From Vulcanimicrobiota bacterium (GTDB lineage Bacteria; Vulcanimicrobiota; Vulcanimicrobiia; Eremiobacterales; Eremiobacteraceae), in NCBI GenBank assembly GCA_019235715.1, contig JAFAKE010000024.1, forward strand, positions 1-35,947: DNA of 35,947 bases, read 5' to 3'. Shown here one piece after another: positions 1 to 7,421 of the stretch. Below the pieces are notes generated by a model. The model saw only the letters and a list, made by a program, of their open reading frames with translations. It was not told the origin of the DNA and ran no database searches. Numbering within the stretch: position 1 is the first letter of the stretch; the number at the start of each line of letters is the position of its first letter. The position numbers and the translations under genes were made by a program.

Positions 1-771
1 GGGCGCGACGATAACGCGAGCGCCAACGCGAAGCGCACGGATTTCGTCGTTGAGCGCGCGCTGGTCGGAGATCTGCAGGCCGTCGGGCGCCCCGGCGTCG
101 TCCTGTGTGATCGCGAGCCACTGCAGGTCGCCAGACTCCGCCATGCGCACGAGCGTCTCATCGATGTCAAGGTCGCGCGCGCGCGCACCGATGTAATCCC
201 AGAATGCATCATCAGGGATTTGGCCGCGCCAGGCCGTCAACGCGTCGTTCTGCGCCGCTGATCGCGGCGTCGCGCCGGCATTACGCGCGTAGTCGGTGAG
301 TGCCTCTAGATAAGCTTCAGTGCGCGGCGTTTCCGTGGAAGCAAGGCGCATGATCGTTGCGAAGACATAAAGCGGTACGGCGGGATGCATCTCGTGGAAG
401 CGCGCCAGCGCAGCAACGCGGGCGCGCGCTGTCGCAAGCGGGGTGGCCGCGGTGCGCGAGCCGACCAAACCGCCGTATGCGAGCATGTCGGCGGACACGA
501 CGACTGCGCTGACACCGGTCGTGTCGAGATCGAGCAGCCAACGGGCGAGCGCATCGCCATCGCCCGCGTTCGAAAAATGTCCGAGCATCGACGCCGGCGG
601 CGTCGCCAGCTGCGCTCCGCAAATCGCAGACGTCAGCAGTGGGAATTGCGCCGTCGCGGGGCGGTCATCCAGCGGCATGAAGGCGATCCGGACGTCGGAG
701 GCCGCGAGAGCCGGCGCACGCGCGGACAGCGCAAGCGCCAGAAAAACAACGCCAAAAAACTTCTTGATCAG
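1..771 (-). CDS. DUF4127 family exported protein (partial, C-terminus off the left edge)
   Basis: The first 257 residues are present; the reading frame runs off the left edge. The protein opens with a clear signal peptide: two lysines at 3-4, a hydrophobic core at about 5-16 and an ALAA site near 21-24. The mature part starts with a PLDDRP motif at 33-38 and has an SADMLAYGGLVGSR stretch at 93-106. Both are hallmarks, as I remember them, of DUF4127, a family of about 500 residues with no assigned activity. There is no ATG, GTG or TTG in frame that would include the signal peptide. The best start is CTG at 771, which overlaps the livF stop as CTGA. The gene is last in the importer operon, so it may act outside the membrane on whatever the importer takes up; that is inference. 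Family call good, start moderately sure, function unknown. Confidence 0.8.
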   Translation of the reverse strand, partial: MIKKFFGVVFLALALSARAPALAASDVRIAFMPLDDRPATAQFPLLTSAICGAQLATPPASMLGHFSNAGDGDALARWLLDLDTTGVSAVVVSADMLAYGGLVGSRTAATPLATARARVAALARFHEMHPAVPLYVFATIMRLASTETPRTEAYLEALTDYARNAGATPRSAAQNDALTAWRGQIPDDAFWDYIGARARDLDIDETLVRMAESGDLQWLAITQDDAGAPDGLQISDQRALNDEIRALRVGARVIVAP

Positions 772-1466
772 ACGGACAAGTAGCGCTGCACGAGCTCCTG
801 ATCGTCGCGCAGCTGCGCGCTCGTGCCGGACGCGACGATGCGGCCATCCGAAAGCACGTGCGCCCGGTCGGATACGGCGAGCGCGACACGAGCGTTCTGC
901 TCGACGAGCAGCATCGTCATACCCTCGGCCTTCATCTCCATGATCGCCTTTTGGATCGCCTGTGCGACCACCGGCGCAAGCCCTTCCAAAGGCTCGTCGA
1001 GCAAGATGATGTCCGGGTTCTGGATCAGCGCGCGCGCAATCGTGAGCATCTGTTGCTCGCCGCCCGACAGCGACTTGCCCGCGTTGGTCTTGCGTTCGTC
1101 AAGCCGCGGGAAGAACGCGAAGACCTTCTTGTAATCCCATCGACCCTTGCGGCCGGCCAAGGTCGCCAGCTTGAGATTTTCGAGCACGGTCAGGTTCGGA
1201 AAAATGCGCCGCTCTTCGGGCACGTATGCGACGCCCTGCCGAGCGATCGTGTAGGGCTTCATGCCGGTGATGTCACGTCCATCAAGCGTGACGCTGCCGC
1301 GCTTCGGAGGCGTTACCCCGGCGATCGTCTTGAGCGTCGTACTGCGCCCCGATCCGTTGCGTCCGATGAGCGCGACCACTTCGCCCCGGTCCACATCGAC
1401 GGAAACGTCCTGCAGCACGTGGCTCTTGCCGTAATACGTATTCAACTCGCGCGCTTCCAGGAACAT
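768..1466 (-). CDS. livF: Branched-chain amino acid-type ABC transporter ATP-binding protein LivF
   Basis: This 232-aa protein is one of the two cytoplasmic ATPases of a HAAT-family importer, pairing with LivG under the LivH/LivM channel. The order is as expected: Walker A region at 35-43, an LSGGEQQML signature, a Walker B with LLDEPLEG, and the LivF-type VEQN in place of the H-loop histidine. The length is normal. Oddity: Walker A reads GRNGSGRST, so residue 41, the lysine that holds the ATP phosphates, is arginine (codon CGC at 1344-1346). Lys codons differ from CGC at all three bases, so a single base error cannot explain it. The ATG shares one base with the livG stop (TGATG), showing translational coupling. 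The stop is overlapped by the DUF4127 start. The true substrate may be other than Leu/Ile/Val. Confidence 0.93.
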   Translation of the reverse strand: MFLEARELNTYYGKSHVLQDVSVDVDRGEVVALIGRNGSGRSTTLKTIAGVTPPKRGSVTLDGRDITGMKPYTIARQGVAYVPEERRIFPNLTVLENLKLATLAGRKGRWDYKKVFAFFPRLDERKTNAGKSLSGGEQQMLTIARALIQNPDIILLDEPLEGLAPVVAQAIQKAIMEMKAEGMTMLLVEQNARVALAVSDRAHVLSDGRIVASGTSAQLRDDQELVQRYLSV

Positions 1467-2212
1467 CAGATCGCCGTTCCTAGATACGCCTGCTGCACGA
1501 GCGCGTTGCCTCTGATCTCGGCCGGTGACCCTTCGGCGATCTTGCGGCCGTTCTGCAGCACCGTGATCTGCTTGGAAAGCGACATGACGAGGTCCATGTC
1601 GTGCTCGATCAGCACGATCGTGTGCCGCTTCGCAAGGTCCTGCAGCATATCCATCGTCTGATGAGATTCGTCAAGCGACATGCCGGCGGTGGGCTCATCG
1701 AACAGCAAGAGCGTCGGATTTGCCGCGATGACCAAACCGATCTCCAGACGCTTCTCGTCGCCATGAGACAGCGTCGCCGCCTGCACGCGCGAGAACTGCG
1801 TCAAACCGACGCGCTCGATGATCTCTTGGGCCTTTTCGTCGACTTCATCAAGCCATTTCGGGCGAACGAGGATTCCCGGCGCATCGCCGTACGTCGCCTG
1901 CACGGCAACGCGCACGTTTTCGTAGACGCTCAGCCCACCGAAAATATTGCTTATCTGGAACGAGCGGCCGATGCCTTTGCGCGTGATGATGTGCGGCGGC
2001 AAGCCCGTGATGTCTTCATCGCGGAAGATGATCTTGCCGGCGGTCGGCGCGAAGTTCCCGGTGAGCATATTGAAGAACGTCGTCTTGCCCGCCCCGTTTG
2101 GGCCGATGATCGCATGGATCGTTCCCTCTTCGACCGCGAAGTCGACACCGTCCACCGCTTTCAGCGAATCGAAATACTTCGAAAGCCCTTCGGTGCGAAA
2201 GATCACGCTCAC
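1466..2212 (-). CDS. livG: Branched-chain amino acid-type ABC transporter ATP-binding protein LivG
   Basis: This 248-aa ATPase is the second nucleotide-binding subunit of the importer. Walker A GPNGAGKTT lies at 37-45 with the normal lysine, followed by an LSHGDEKRLEIG signature, Walker B LLLFDEPTAGM, and an H-loop in IEHDMD. The long insertion typical of LivG (GIGRSFQISNIFGGLSVYENV) is present. I chose GTG at 2212 as start because it overlaps the livM stop as GTGA and has a GCGGAG ribosome site about nine bases upstream; the frame stays open upstream, but the added residues look like noise and overlap livM. Since LivF carries a mutated Walker A lysine, LivG could supply the main ATPase site of the pair; that is inference. 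Confidence 0.95.
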   Translation of the reverse strand: MSVIFRTEGLSKYFDSLKAVDGVDFAVEEGTIHAIIGPNGAGKTTFFNMLTGNFAPTAGKIIFRDEDITGLPPHIITRKGIGRSFQISNIFGGLSVYENVRVAVQATYGDAPGILVRPKWLDEVDEKAQEIIERVGLTQFSRVQAATLSHGDEKRLEIGLVIAANPTLLLFDEPTAGMSLDESHQTMDMLQDLAKRHTIVLIEHDMDLVMSLSKQITVLQNGRKIAEGSPAEIRGNALVQQAYLGTAI

Positions 2213-3255
2213 GAAGCGTTCTCCGCACTCGCCTCGGGAGCACCTGCCGTCTTGCTTGCACGTCCGGCCCGCATGTTGCGCCACCAGGCCTCGGCCAGCC
2301 CCCAAATGCCCTGCGGCGCGAAAAGCACGAAGCCGACGAACACGATACCGATGTAGCCTTCCCAGAACTGCGTATAGTTGGAGACGTACTGCTGCATGAA
2401 CTTGAAAAGGCCGGCACCCAATATCGGACCCCAGAACGTCGGTGCGCCGCCAAGCAGCGTCATCATGACGATGTCGCCCGACTCGGTCCAGTTCATCTCG
2501 CCGGGATTGACCGCGCCGTCGTAGTAGCCGAGCAGCACGCCCGCGATCGCCGGCAACGTCGCCGAGAGCACGAACGCGTTGATCTTGTAACGTGTCACGT
2601 TGTAGCCCAAGAATTCCGCACGTTGCTTGTTCTCTCTAATCGCGTGACAGACCGCACCGAACGGCGAATGCACGACGCGCCACATGAACAGCGTCGCCAG
2701 CCACGCGATGACTGCGACCAGCACGTAGAAGTGAAGCTCGTTGTTCATGTTGAGCGGGCTGCCGGGCAGGATGTACGTCGGACGGGGAATGCCTTGCAAT
2801 CCGTCGTCGCCGCCCGTCACCGCGTTCCAGCGCTCGCCGATGAACAAAAGCACCTGGCCGACCGCCAGCATGAGCATCGAGAAATAGATGCCGGTGCTGC
2901 GCGGCACGATCACGCGCGCCAGGATGAACGCGAACAGCATGGTCGCCGCAAAGGCAAGGCCGAGCGCAGGCCACCAGGTCCAGCCGTGATTGAGGATCTG
3001 GTAGGCTGCGAAGTATCCGGCCAAGCCGATGAACGCGGCGTGACCGAACGACAACTCGCCGGTGTGCCCATATAACAAGTTGAACCCGAGCGCGGCGATG
3101 CCGAAGATGAGCATGTTCGTCGCCAGCGCCACATTGCTCTTGAGTACGTGCTGCATGAACCACGGCAAGAGCACGAGCACGATGGCCCACGCCGCGAGCG
3201 GCACGAGCCCGTTCCAGCTCGAGCGGCGATGGGCGCTTAACGCCGATGTCGCCAT
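2209..3255 (-). CDS. livM: Branched-chain amino acid-type ABC transporter permease LivM
   Basis: This 348-aa integral membrane protein is one half of the importer channel. It has many hydrophobic segments, beginning at about 18-33 and 45-60, and the LivM hallmark YGHTGELSFGHAAFIGLAGY at 62-81. The EAA-like loop that contacts the ATPases lies near the middle of the protein (GAVCHAIRENKQRAEFLGYN). The C-terminus is a short Ala-rich cytoplasmic tail. The ATG is fused to the livH stop (TGATG) and the stop overlaps the livG GTG, so livH, livM, livG and livF are translated as one coupled unit. Length and motifs match the family; the transported substrate cannot be read from the permease. Confidence 0.95.
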   Translation of the reverse strand: MATSALSAHRRSSWNGLVPLAAWAIVLVLLPWFMQHVLKSNVALATNMLIFGIAALGFNLLYGHTGELSFGHAAFIGLAGYFAAYQILNHGWTWWPALGLAFAATMLFAFILARVIVPRSTGIYFSMLMLAVGQVLLFIGERWNAVTGGDDGLQGIPRPTYILPGSPLNMNNELHFYVLVAVIAWLATLFMWRVVHSPFGAVCHAIRENKQRAEFLGYNVTRYKINAFVLSATLPAIAGVLLGYYDGAVNPGEMNWTESGDIVMMTLLGGAPTFWGPILGAGLFKFMQQYVSNYTQFWEGYIGIVFVGFVLFAPQGIWGLAEAWWRNMRAGRASKTAGAPEASAENAS

Positions 3256-4163
3256 CAGTCGAACAGGCCCTCTGCGCCGAACAAGCCGCGCGGCCGCACG
3301 AGCAGTATCAACAACATGAAAGCGAACGGCACGATGTCTTCTGCCGACGAACCGCCGGGGATCAGCTGAACGGTCAGCTCTTGCAGGAGCCCGATGATCA
3401 GGCCGCCGACGACCGCACCCCAGAACGAGCCGATGCCGCCGACGATCACCACAAGGAAAGCGATGATGATGTACGTCGCGCCCATGTTAGGATCGATATT
3501 GTACAGCGGCGCTTCAAGGCCGCCGGCGAGGCCGCCGAGTAATGATCCCAATCCGAACACGATTGTGAACGTCAGCGGCATGTTGATGCCGAGGATGCTG
3601 ACCATCTCGCTGTCGCGCGTACCGGCGCGAATGGTGAGGCCGAGATTCGTGCGCACGAGGATCAAGTACACGATGATCAGCACGAGGACGGTGAGCGCGA
3701 CGACCAGCAAGCGGAATGTCGGGTACTGCGAAAATCCGAGGTTGATCGAACCGGCGAGGAATCCGGTGGGCGAGAGCGGCTGGGGCGTATCGCCCCATAT
3801 CTTGCGGATGATCTGCACGATGATCAAGAAGGCGCCAAACGTGAACATCAGCACGTGCTCGGGCGGCCTGCTGTACAGCCGCCTGATGAAGGTGCTCTCC
3901 ATGATCATGCCGAGCACCGCCATGCACAGCGCGGCGGCGATGATCGCCGGGAACAGTCCGAGGCGTTGCGACAGCGTGAACGTAATGTAGGCGCCCAGCG
4001 CGAAAAACGCCCCGTGTGCGAAGTTGATGACGCCCATCAGGCCGAGGATGATGTTGAGGCCGAGGGCCAGCAATACGTAGAGCATGCCGCGGGTGAGGCC
4101 GTCGAAAATCGTCGCGATCATTTGATTCGGCATGATCGTGAGATAGACGGTCGCGAGTGGCAT
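3255..4163 (-). CDS. livH: Branched-chain amino acid-type ABC transporter permease LivH
   Basis: This 302-aa integral membrane protein is the other half of the importer channel. The hallmark ALGLNIILGLMGVINFAHGAFFALGAYI lies at 33-60 (shown in parts: LNIILG, VINFAHG, LGAYI), with further hydrophobic segments to the end and an EAA-type loop RAGTRDSEMVSILGIN. Two start codons are possible: ATG at 4163 or ATG at 4133 (MPNQMIATIFDGL), the latter closer to usual family N-termini; neither has a clear ribosome site. It is the second gene of the operon, 97 bases after the binding-protein gene, and that gap holds a strong hairpin. The stop is fused to the livM start. Confidence 0.94.
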   Translation of the reverse strand: MPLATVYLTIMPNQMIATIFDGLTRGMLYVLLALGLNIILGLMGVINFAHGAFFALGAYITFTLSQRLGLFPAIIAAALCMAVLGMIMESTFIRRLYSRPPEHVLMFTFGAFLIIVQIIRKIWGDTPQPLSPTGFLAGSINLGFSQYPTFRLLVVALTVLVLIIVYLILVRTNLGLTIRAGTRDSEMVSILGINMPLTFTIVFGLGSLLGGLAGGLEAPLYNIDPNMGATYIIIAFLVVIVGGIGSFWGAVVGGLIIGLLQELTVQLIPGGSSAEDIVPFAFMLLILLVRPRGLFGAEGLFD

Positions 4164-4206
4164 CAGCGCAGCTAGATTAAGCGTCGTGCCCTCCGTTATG
4201 CTCGAA

Positions 4207-4230
4207 GGCGCCGGTGTGCCGGCCGGCGCC
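4207..4230 (-). terminator. Intercistronic hairpin between binding-protein gene and livH
   Basis: There is a perfect 8-base inverted repeat, GGCGCCGG at 4207-4214 and CCGGCGCC at 4223-4230, with an 8-base loop. No T-run follows on the minus strand, so it is unlikely to be a full terminator. Hairpins at this place in importer operons commonly stabilise the upstream message or cause partial termination, giving more binding protein than permease. That role is inferred. Confidence 0.5.
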
Positions 4231-4260
4231 TCCTCATGTCATCGTTCCTGCTGCTTTCGG

Positions 4261-5592
4261 TTAGGCTCTGCTCTTGGGCGTGTAGCCTTCCCGCGTCGGA
4301 ATCGTCTGTTGCGCGAGCTTGGCGGGTGCGTCGCTCTTGTCGCAGGGCTCGAGCGTGTCACTCGCCGGCACGATCTGGTTGATCTTGAAGAACTGATTCG
4401 GGAATTTCCATTGCGACTTCGGAATGGCCTCGGTGACGAGCACGTCCAGCTCATTCTGATGGTCGCAGGCACGGATGTGGCAGAACTTCTTCTGCAACCC
4501 GTTGAACGTCAGCCCTTCGATCGCGGAGACGAGACGCGTCGCCTCGGTCGTGCCCGCGCGCAGAATGCCGGTGATCGCCGCTTCGCACGCAAGCCATCCC
4601 AGGTACATGCGCCAGTCGACGTACTGCGCACCCGCTGCGCGCAGCTTTTGGCCGAGCTGTTTGGAGCCATCGGTCGGATAGTCCGGCGCCCACGGCGCGC
4701 CCCAGATGCCCCGGTTGTTCTCCGCGCCGTAGCCCAGGCCGACCTCGACGCCGTTGAGCGGGCCGCCGACCTGCTTGAACACTTTGTCGAGGCCGAGCTG
4801 CACGTACTGCTTCATGCCGTTGACGAGATCGCCGCCGTACCAGCTGAGCACGAGCACATCCGCGCCGCTGTTCTTCGCCTTGGTCAGCTGCGCGGTGAAG
4901 TCGCCGGAGTTGGTTGGAAACGCGGTAAGCTCGTTGCCGAGCGACTGTCCGCCGTTGGCCTCGAGCACCGCCTGGAATCCGGCTTGCGCCGAGTGTCCGT
5001 ATGCGTAGTCGGGCGTGATGAAGAACCACTTCTTCCCGTAGGGCAGCAGCGCTTTGGCGGTCGCGTTCGCAAGCATCGAGTTGGCGGCGGTCGTGCGGAA
5101 GCAGCACGGATGCGCGTTGCTGCCGGTGATCGTCGTGTCGTGCGTGCCGGCGGCGACGAACACGATGCCGAGACGCTGCGCCAGCGCTGAGAGCGCAAGG
5201 CCGACGCCCGAGGAGACCTCGCCGACGAGAACGTCGACCTTGTCTTGCTCGACGAGCTTTGTGGCGTTGGGAACGGCGACGTCTGGCTTGGCCGCGGTGT
5301 CGGCATGGATCAGCTGGATCTTGCGGCCGAGGACGCCGCCGCGCGCGTTCCATTCCTCGACGCAGACCTTCTTGCCGAGCGACTGGCTGCCGCCGCTCAC
5401 CGCGTATACGCCGCTGCTCTCGTCGACGTCGCCGATGAGGATCGGTTCGTTGTCCGCCACGCTGGCGGGTGAGTAGCCGAGTTGGGTCGCGACCCCGGCA
5501 CCCGCGCCTGCAGCCGCTGCTGCCGCGATGCCGACGCCGCTCAAGAAATCCTTTCGGGAAAGCGCCGCACCAACGCGATCGGATTTCGACAT
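4261..5592 (-). CDS. Periplasmic substrate-binding protein of HAAT-type ABC importer
   Basis: This 443-aa protein captures substrate outside the membrane for the LivHMGF importer. The N-terminus has a twin-arginine-like SRKDFL at 12-17 (RK rather than RR), then an Ala/Gly-rich hydrophobic stretch at 19-34, suggesting Tat or Sec export. From about 51 it follows the Leu/Ile/Val-binding fold (PF13458/PF13433 type): ILIGDVDESSGVYAVSG, NARGGVLGRKI, and a central PDYAYGHS segment. The sequence looks more like amide-, urea- or aromatic-binding members than classical LivK, so the substrate is open. A strong AAGGGGGAG ribosome site sits just before the ATG. It heads the operon and probably has its own promoter in the divergent gap to its right. 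Confidence 0.9.
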   Translation of the reverse strand: MSKSDRVGAALSRKDFLSGVGIAAAAAAGAGAGVATQLGYSPASVADNEPILIGDVDESSGVYAVSGGSQSLGKKVCVEEWNARGGVLGRKIQLIHADTAAKPDVAVPNATKLVEQDKVDVLVGEVSSGVGLALSALAQRLGIVFVAAGTHDTTITGSNAHPCCFRTTAANSMLANATAKALLPYGKKWFFITPDYAYGHSAQAGFQAVLEANGGQSLGNELTAFPTNSGDFTAQLTKAKNSGADVLVLSWYGGDLVNGMKQYVQLGLDKVFKQVGGPLNGVEVGLGYGAENNRGIWGAPWAPDYPTDGSKQLGQKLRAAGAQYVDWRMYLGWLACEAAITGILRAGTTEATRLVSAIEGLTFNGLQKKFCHIRACDHQNELDVLVTEAIPKSQWKFPNQFFKINQIVPASDTLEPCDKSDAPAKLAQQTIPTREGYTPKSRA

Positions 5593-5595
5593 TGT

Positions 5596-5604
5596 CTCCC
5601 CCTT
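5596..5604 (-). promoter_or_regulatory. Strong ribosome binding site of the binding-protein gene
   Basis: AAGGGGGAG lies three bases upstream of the ATG at 5592 on the minus strand. It fixes this start and fits a highly expressed periplasmic protein. Confidence 0.7.
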
Positions 5605-5773
5605 CTTAAATGAAAGAACTCACCGGATGCTCATCCGCACCGTCACTAACGTGCGACGACGGCGCCGTTCTTCGTGCGAGGAAAACGGAGCATTAAGGTC
5701 TGCCTAACTTATGCCAGCTTTTCGCCCGTTTCCTGTGGCGGGCCAGCGATGCCCGGGTCGCAGAGCCGCTTGG

Positions 5774-5804
5774 TTGAAACCTTGACCGGACGGACGAGTA
5801 TATT
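5774..5804 (+). promoter_or_regulatory. Possible promoter of the six-Cys secreted protein gene
   Basis: A TTGAAA at 5774-5779 and a TATATT at 5799-5804 are 19 bases apart, upstream of the ATG at 5839. The -10 match stands out in GC-rich surroundings, but the spacer is longer than ideal. The rest of the 246-base divergent gap (5593-5838) shows nothing else I can name. Confidence 0.35.
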
Positions 5805-5827
5805 GCACGTCAGCATGCTTCACGGCG

Positions 5828-5834
5828 AAAGGAG
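5828..5834 (+). promoter_or_regulatory. Ribosome binding site deciding the start at 5839
   Basis: AAAGGAG lies four bases before the ATG at 5839. It supports starting here rather than at the ATG at 5674 in the same frame, whose extra 55 residues would hide the signal peptide. Confidence 0.7.
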
Positions 5835-5838
5835 ACTG

Positions 5839-6384
5839 ATGTCCATGTTCGCAGGTTCCACGGCTGCCGCTGGTCGTTTGGCGGCGATCGCTTCGGCGTT
5901 CGCCCTCAGCGCGGCGTTGGCAACTCCCTTTGCGGCCGCCGCAGCATCGGCGCCCGCACAAGTCGCTGCCGCGCCCGTCGCCGCTGCGCCGGGCGGTGCG
6001 TGCGGCAGCGTCGAAGTCGACAGCGCTAACAGCAAGGATGTCCTTGCTGACGAGAACTGTTTTTCAAAGGCCTACGCGACGTGCGATCCGGCGATGTTCG
6101 CGGTCGCATGGCACGGCTCAGATGCGAGCGTCGCGCGTACGTTCCAGACGATGCGCGATGCGAACAGCGACACGTGCGAAGTCGCTGAGGTCGTCGATCA
6201 TTACAAAGGTTCGACGCTTGCGTCGAGCAACACGTACTTGTGCAACGACGTCAAGCAAGGCGGCGACGGCCTGACGTTCAAGAACTGCGGCGCCGACGGC
6301 GACGTGTTCGTGCCGGCTAACCTGACGGCTGCGAACGCCAGACAACTCATCACAATCGCGTACGCACGGCAACAAGCGGCGTAA
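5839..6384 (+). CDS. Small secreted protein with six cysteines, function unknown
   Basis: I do not recognise this 181-aa protein. It starts with a signal peptide (hydrophobic about 10-33), then an Ala/Pro-rich linker at about 34-52. The mature part has six cysteines, at 55, 74, 82, 113, 135 and 150, an even number that fits three disulfides in an exported protein. The rest is polar with no transmembrane helix, so it is probably free in the periplasm or outside. Cysteines are not arranged as CXXCH or CXXC, so haem or thioredoxin-like roles are not supported. The gene stands alone: divergent from the importer operon and closed by a terminator-like hairpin. The start rests on the AAAGGAG site. 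Confidence 0.7.
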   Translation: MSMFAGSTAAAGRLAAIASAFALSAALATPFAAAAASAPAQVAAAPVAAAPGGACGSVEVDSANSKDVLADENCFSKAYATCDPAMFAVAWHGSDASVARTFQTMRDANSDTCEVAEVVDHYKGSTLASSNTYLCNDVKQGGDGLTFKNCGADGDVFVPANLTAANARQLITIAYARQQAA

Positions 6385-6410
6385 TCGACGCGACGACCTC
6401 TCGCGTGCAG

Positions 6411-6442
6411 GCGCGGGCCAGCCCAGGCCCGCGCTCTTGCTT
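6411..6442 (+). terminator. Rho-independent terminator-like hairpin
   Basis: A perfect 9-base inverted repeat, GCGCGGGCC at 6411-6419 and GGCCCGCGC at 6426-6434, encloses a 6-base loop and is followed by TCTTGCTT. It lies 27 bases after the secreted-protein stop. The T tail is imperfect, but the stem is very stable and well placed. Confidence 0.65.
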
Positions 6443-6491
6443 CATCTCGGCGCAGGCGGGTTTGATTTCGGACGCCAAGGCTGACGGCGCG

Positions 6492-7421
6492 ATGCGCATC
6501 GTGAGCCTGCTGCCCAGCGCGACCGAGATCGTCTACGCATTGGGCGCGGGCGACGAACTCGTGGGCGTCACCCATGAGTGCGATTATCCGCCGCAAGCGC
6601 GCTCGAAGACGGCGCTCACCGCGAGCTCTTTGCCGCCGGCCTCGACGGCAGATGCCGCGGCGATCGACCGCCACGTCCGCGAGCGCCTTCACGCGGGCTC
6701 TTCGATCTATTCGCTCGATGCGGCGTTGCTGGCTCAGCTCGAGCCCGACCTGATCATCACCCAAGAGCTGTGTCCGGTGTGCGCGGTCTCCTACGAGCAA
6801 GTCGGCACCGCTATCAAACGGCTGCGCACCGACCCGCGTCTCGTTGCGCTCGAGCCCTCAAGCCTCGAAGATGTGTATCGCACCATCGAATCGATCGGCG
6901 AGCTCATCGACAGGCGCGATGCTGCACGACGATTGGTCGCAGGCCTTCAAGTGCGCGAGAGGGCGTTGCGCGCGTGCGCGGCGCAAGTAGAAGAGCCTCT
7001 GCCGCGCGTGCTCGTGCTTGAGTGGACCGATCCGCCGATGGGCGGCGGACATTGGACACCCGGGCTTGTCGAGCTGGCGGGCGGCGATCCCGTTCTGGCT
7101 CATCGCGGTGCCGATTCGCAGCGGCTCGAGTGGGATGCGATCGCTGCGGCGGATCCGGATGTCATCATCGTCGCTCCATGCGGATTCGATCTGAATGCCG
7201 CGCTGCGAGCCGTGCGCGCGTTAGCGGACCTGCCTCAATGGCGCTCGTTGCGCGCCGTGCGCGGCGGTCGCGTCGCGGTGGTGGACGGCAATGCGTACGT
7301 CAACCGCCCGGGGCCGCGGCTCATCGACTCGGCGGAGATATTCGCTGCCGCCATCCATCCGCAACTCGCGGCTTTGCTGCCGCGCTATGACGACGGCTGG
7401 ACTATGCCAGCGCGCGTCTAA
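6492..7421 (+). CDS. BtuF-like (cobalamin-type) substrate-binding protein without signal peptide
   Basis: This 309-aa protein belongs to the class III periplasmic-binding fold of BtuF/FepB (PF01497). It begins at once with MRIVSLLPSATEIVYALG, contains THECDYP, a TQELCPVCAVSY stretch with a CPVC motif near residue 97, and ends with the typical PGPRLIDSAE helix. Family members bind cobalamin or iron chelates for an ABC importer. No signal peptide or lipobox precedes the fold; an in-frame ATG at 6405 adds 29 residues that do not look like an export signal. No btuC/btuD-like genes are nearby, so it is an orphan. A cytoplasmic corrinoid-binding role is possible. The conserved Cys pair could bind the ligand or a metal; that is inference. 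Confidence 0.82.
   Translation: MRIVSLLPSATEIVYALGAGDELVGVTHECDYPPQARSKTALTASSLPPASTADAAAIDRHVRERLHAGSSIYSLDAALLAQLEPDLIITQELCPVCAVSYEQVGTAIKRLRTDPRLVALEPSSLEDVYRTIESIGELIDRRDAARRLVAGLQVRERALRACAAQVEEPLPRVLVLEWTDPPMGGGHWTPGLVELAGGDPVLAHRGADSQRLEWDAIAAADPDVIIVAPCGFDLNAALRAVRALADLPQWRSLRAVRGGRVAVVDGNAYVNRPGPRLIDSAEIFAAAIHPQLAALLPRYDDGWTMPARV

Noticed and set aside
4186-5190. Long open frame on the plus strand opposite the binding-protein gene
   Set aside because: Arg/Val/Glu-rich mirror of a GC-rich gene with no domain pattern; the minus-strand gene is clearly real.
5674-5838. Upstream ATG for the six-Cys secreted protein
   Set aside because: It would bury the signal peptide behind 55 residues and lacks a ribosome site.
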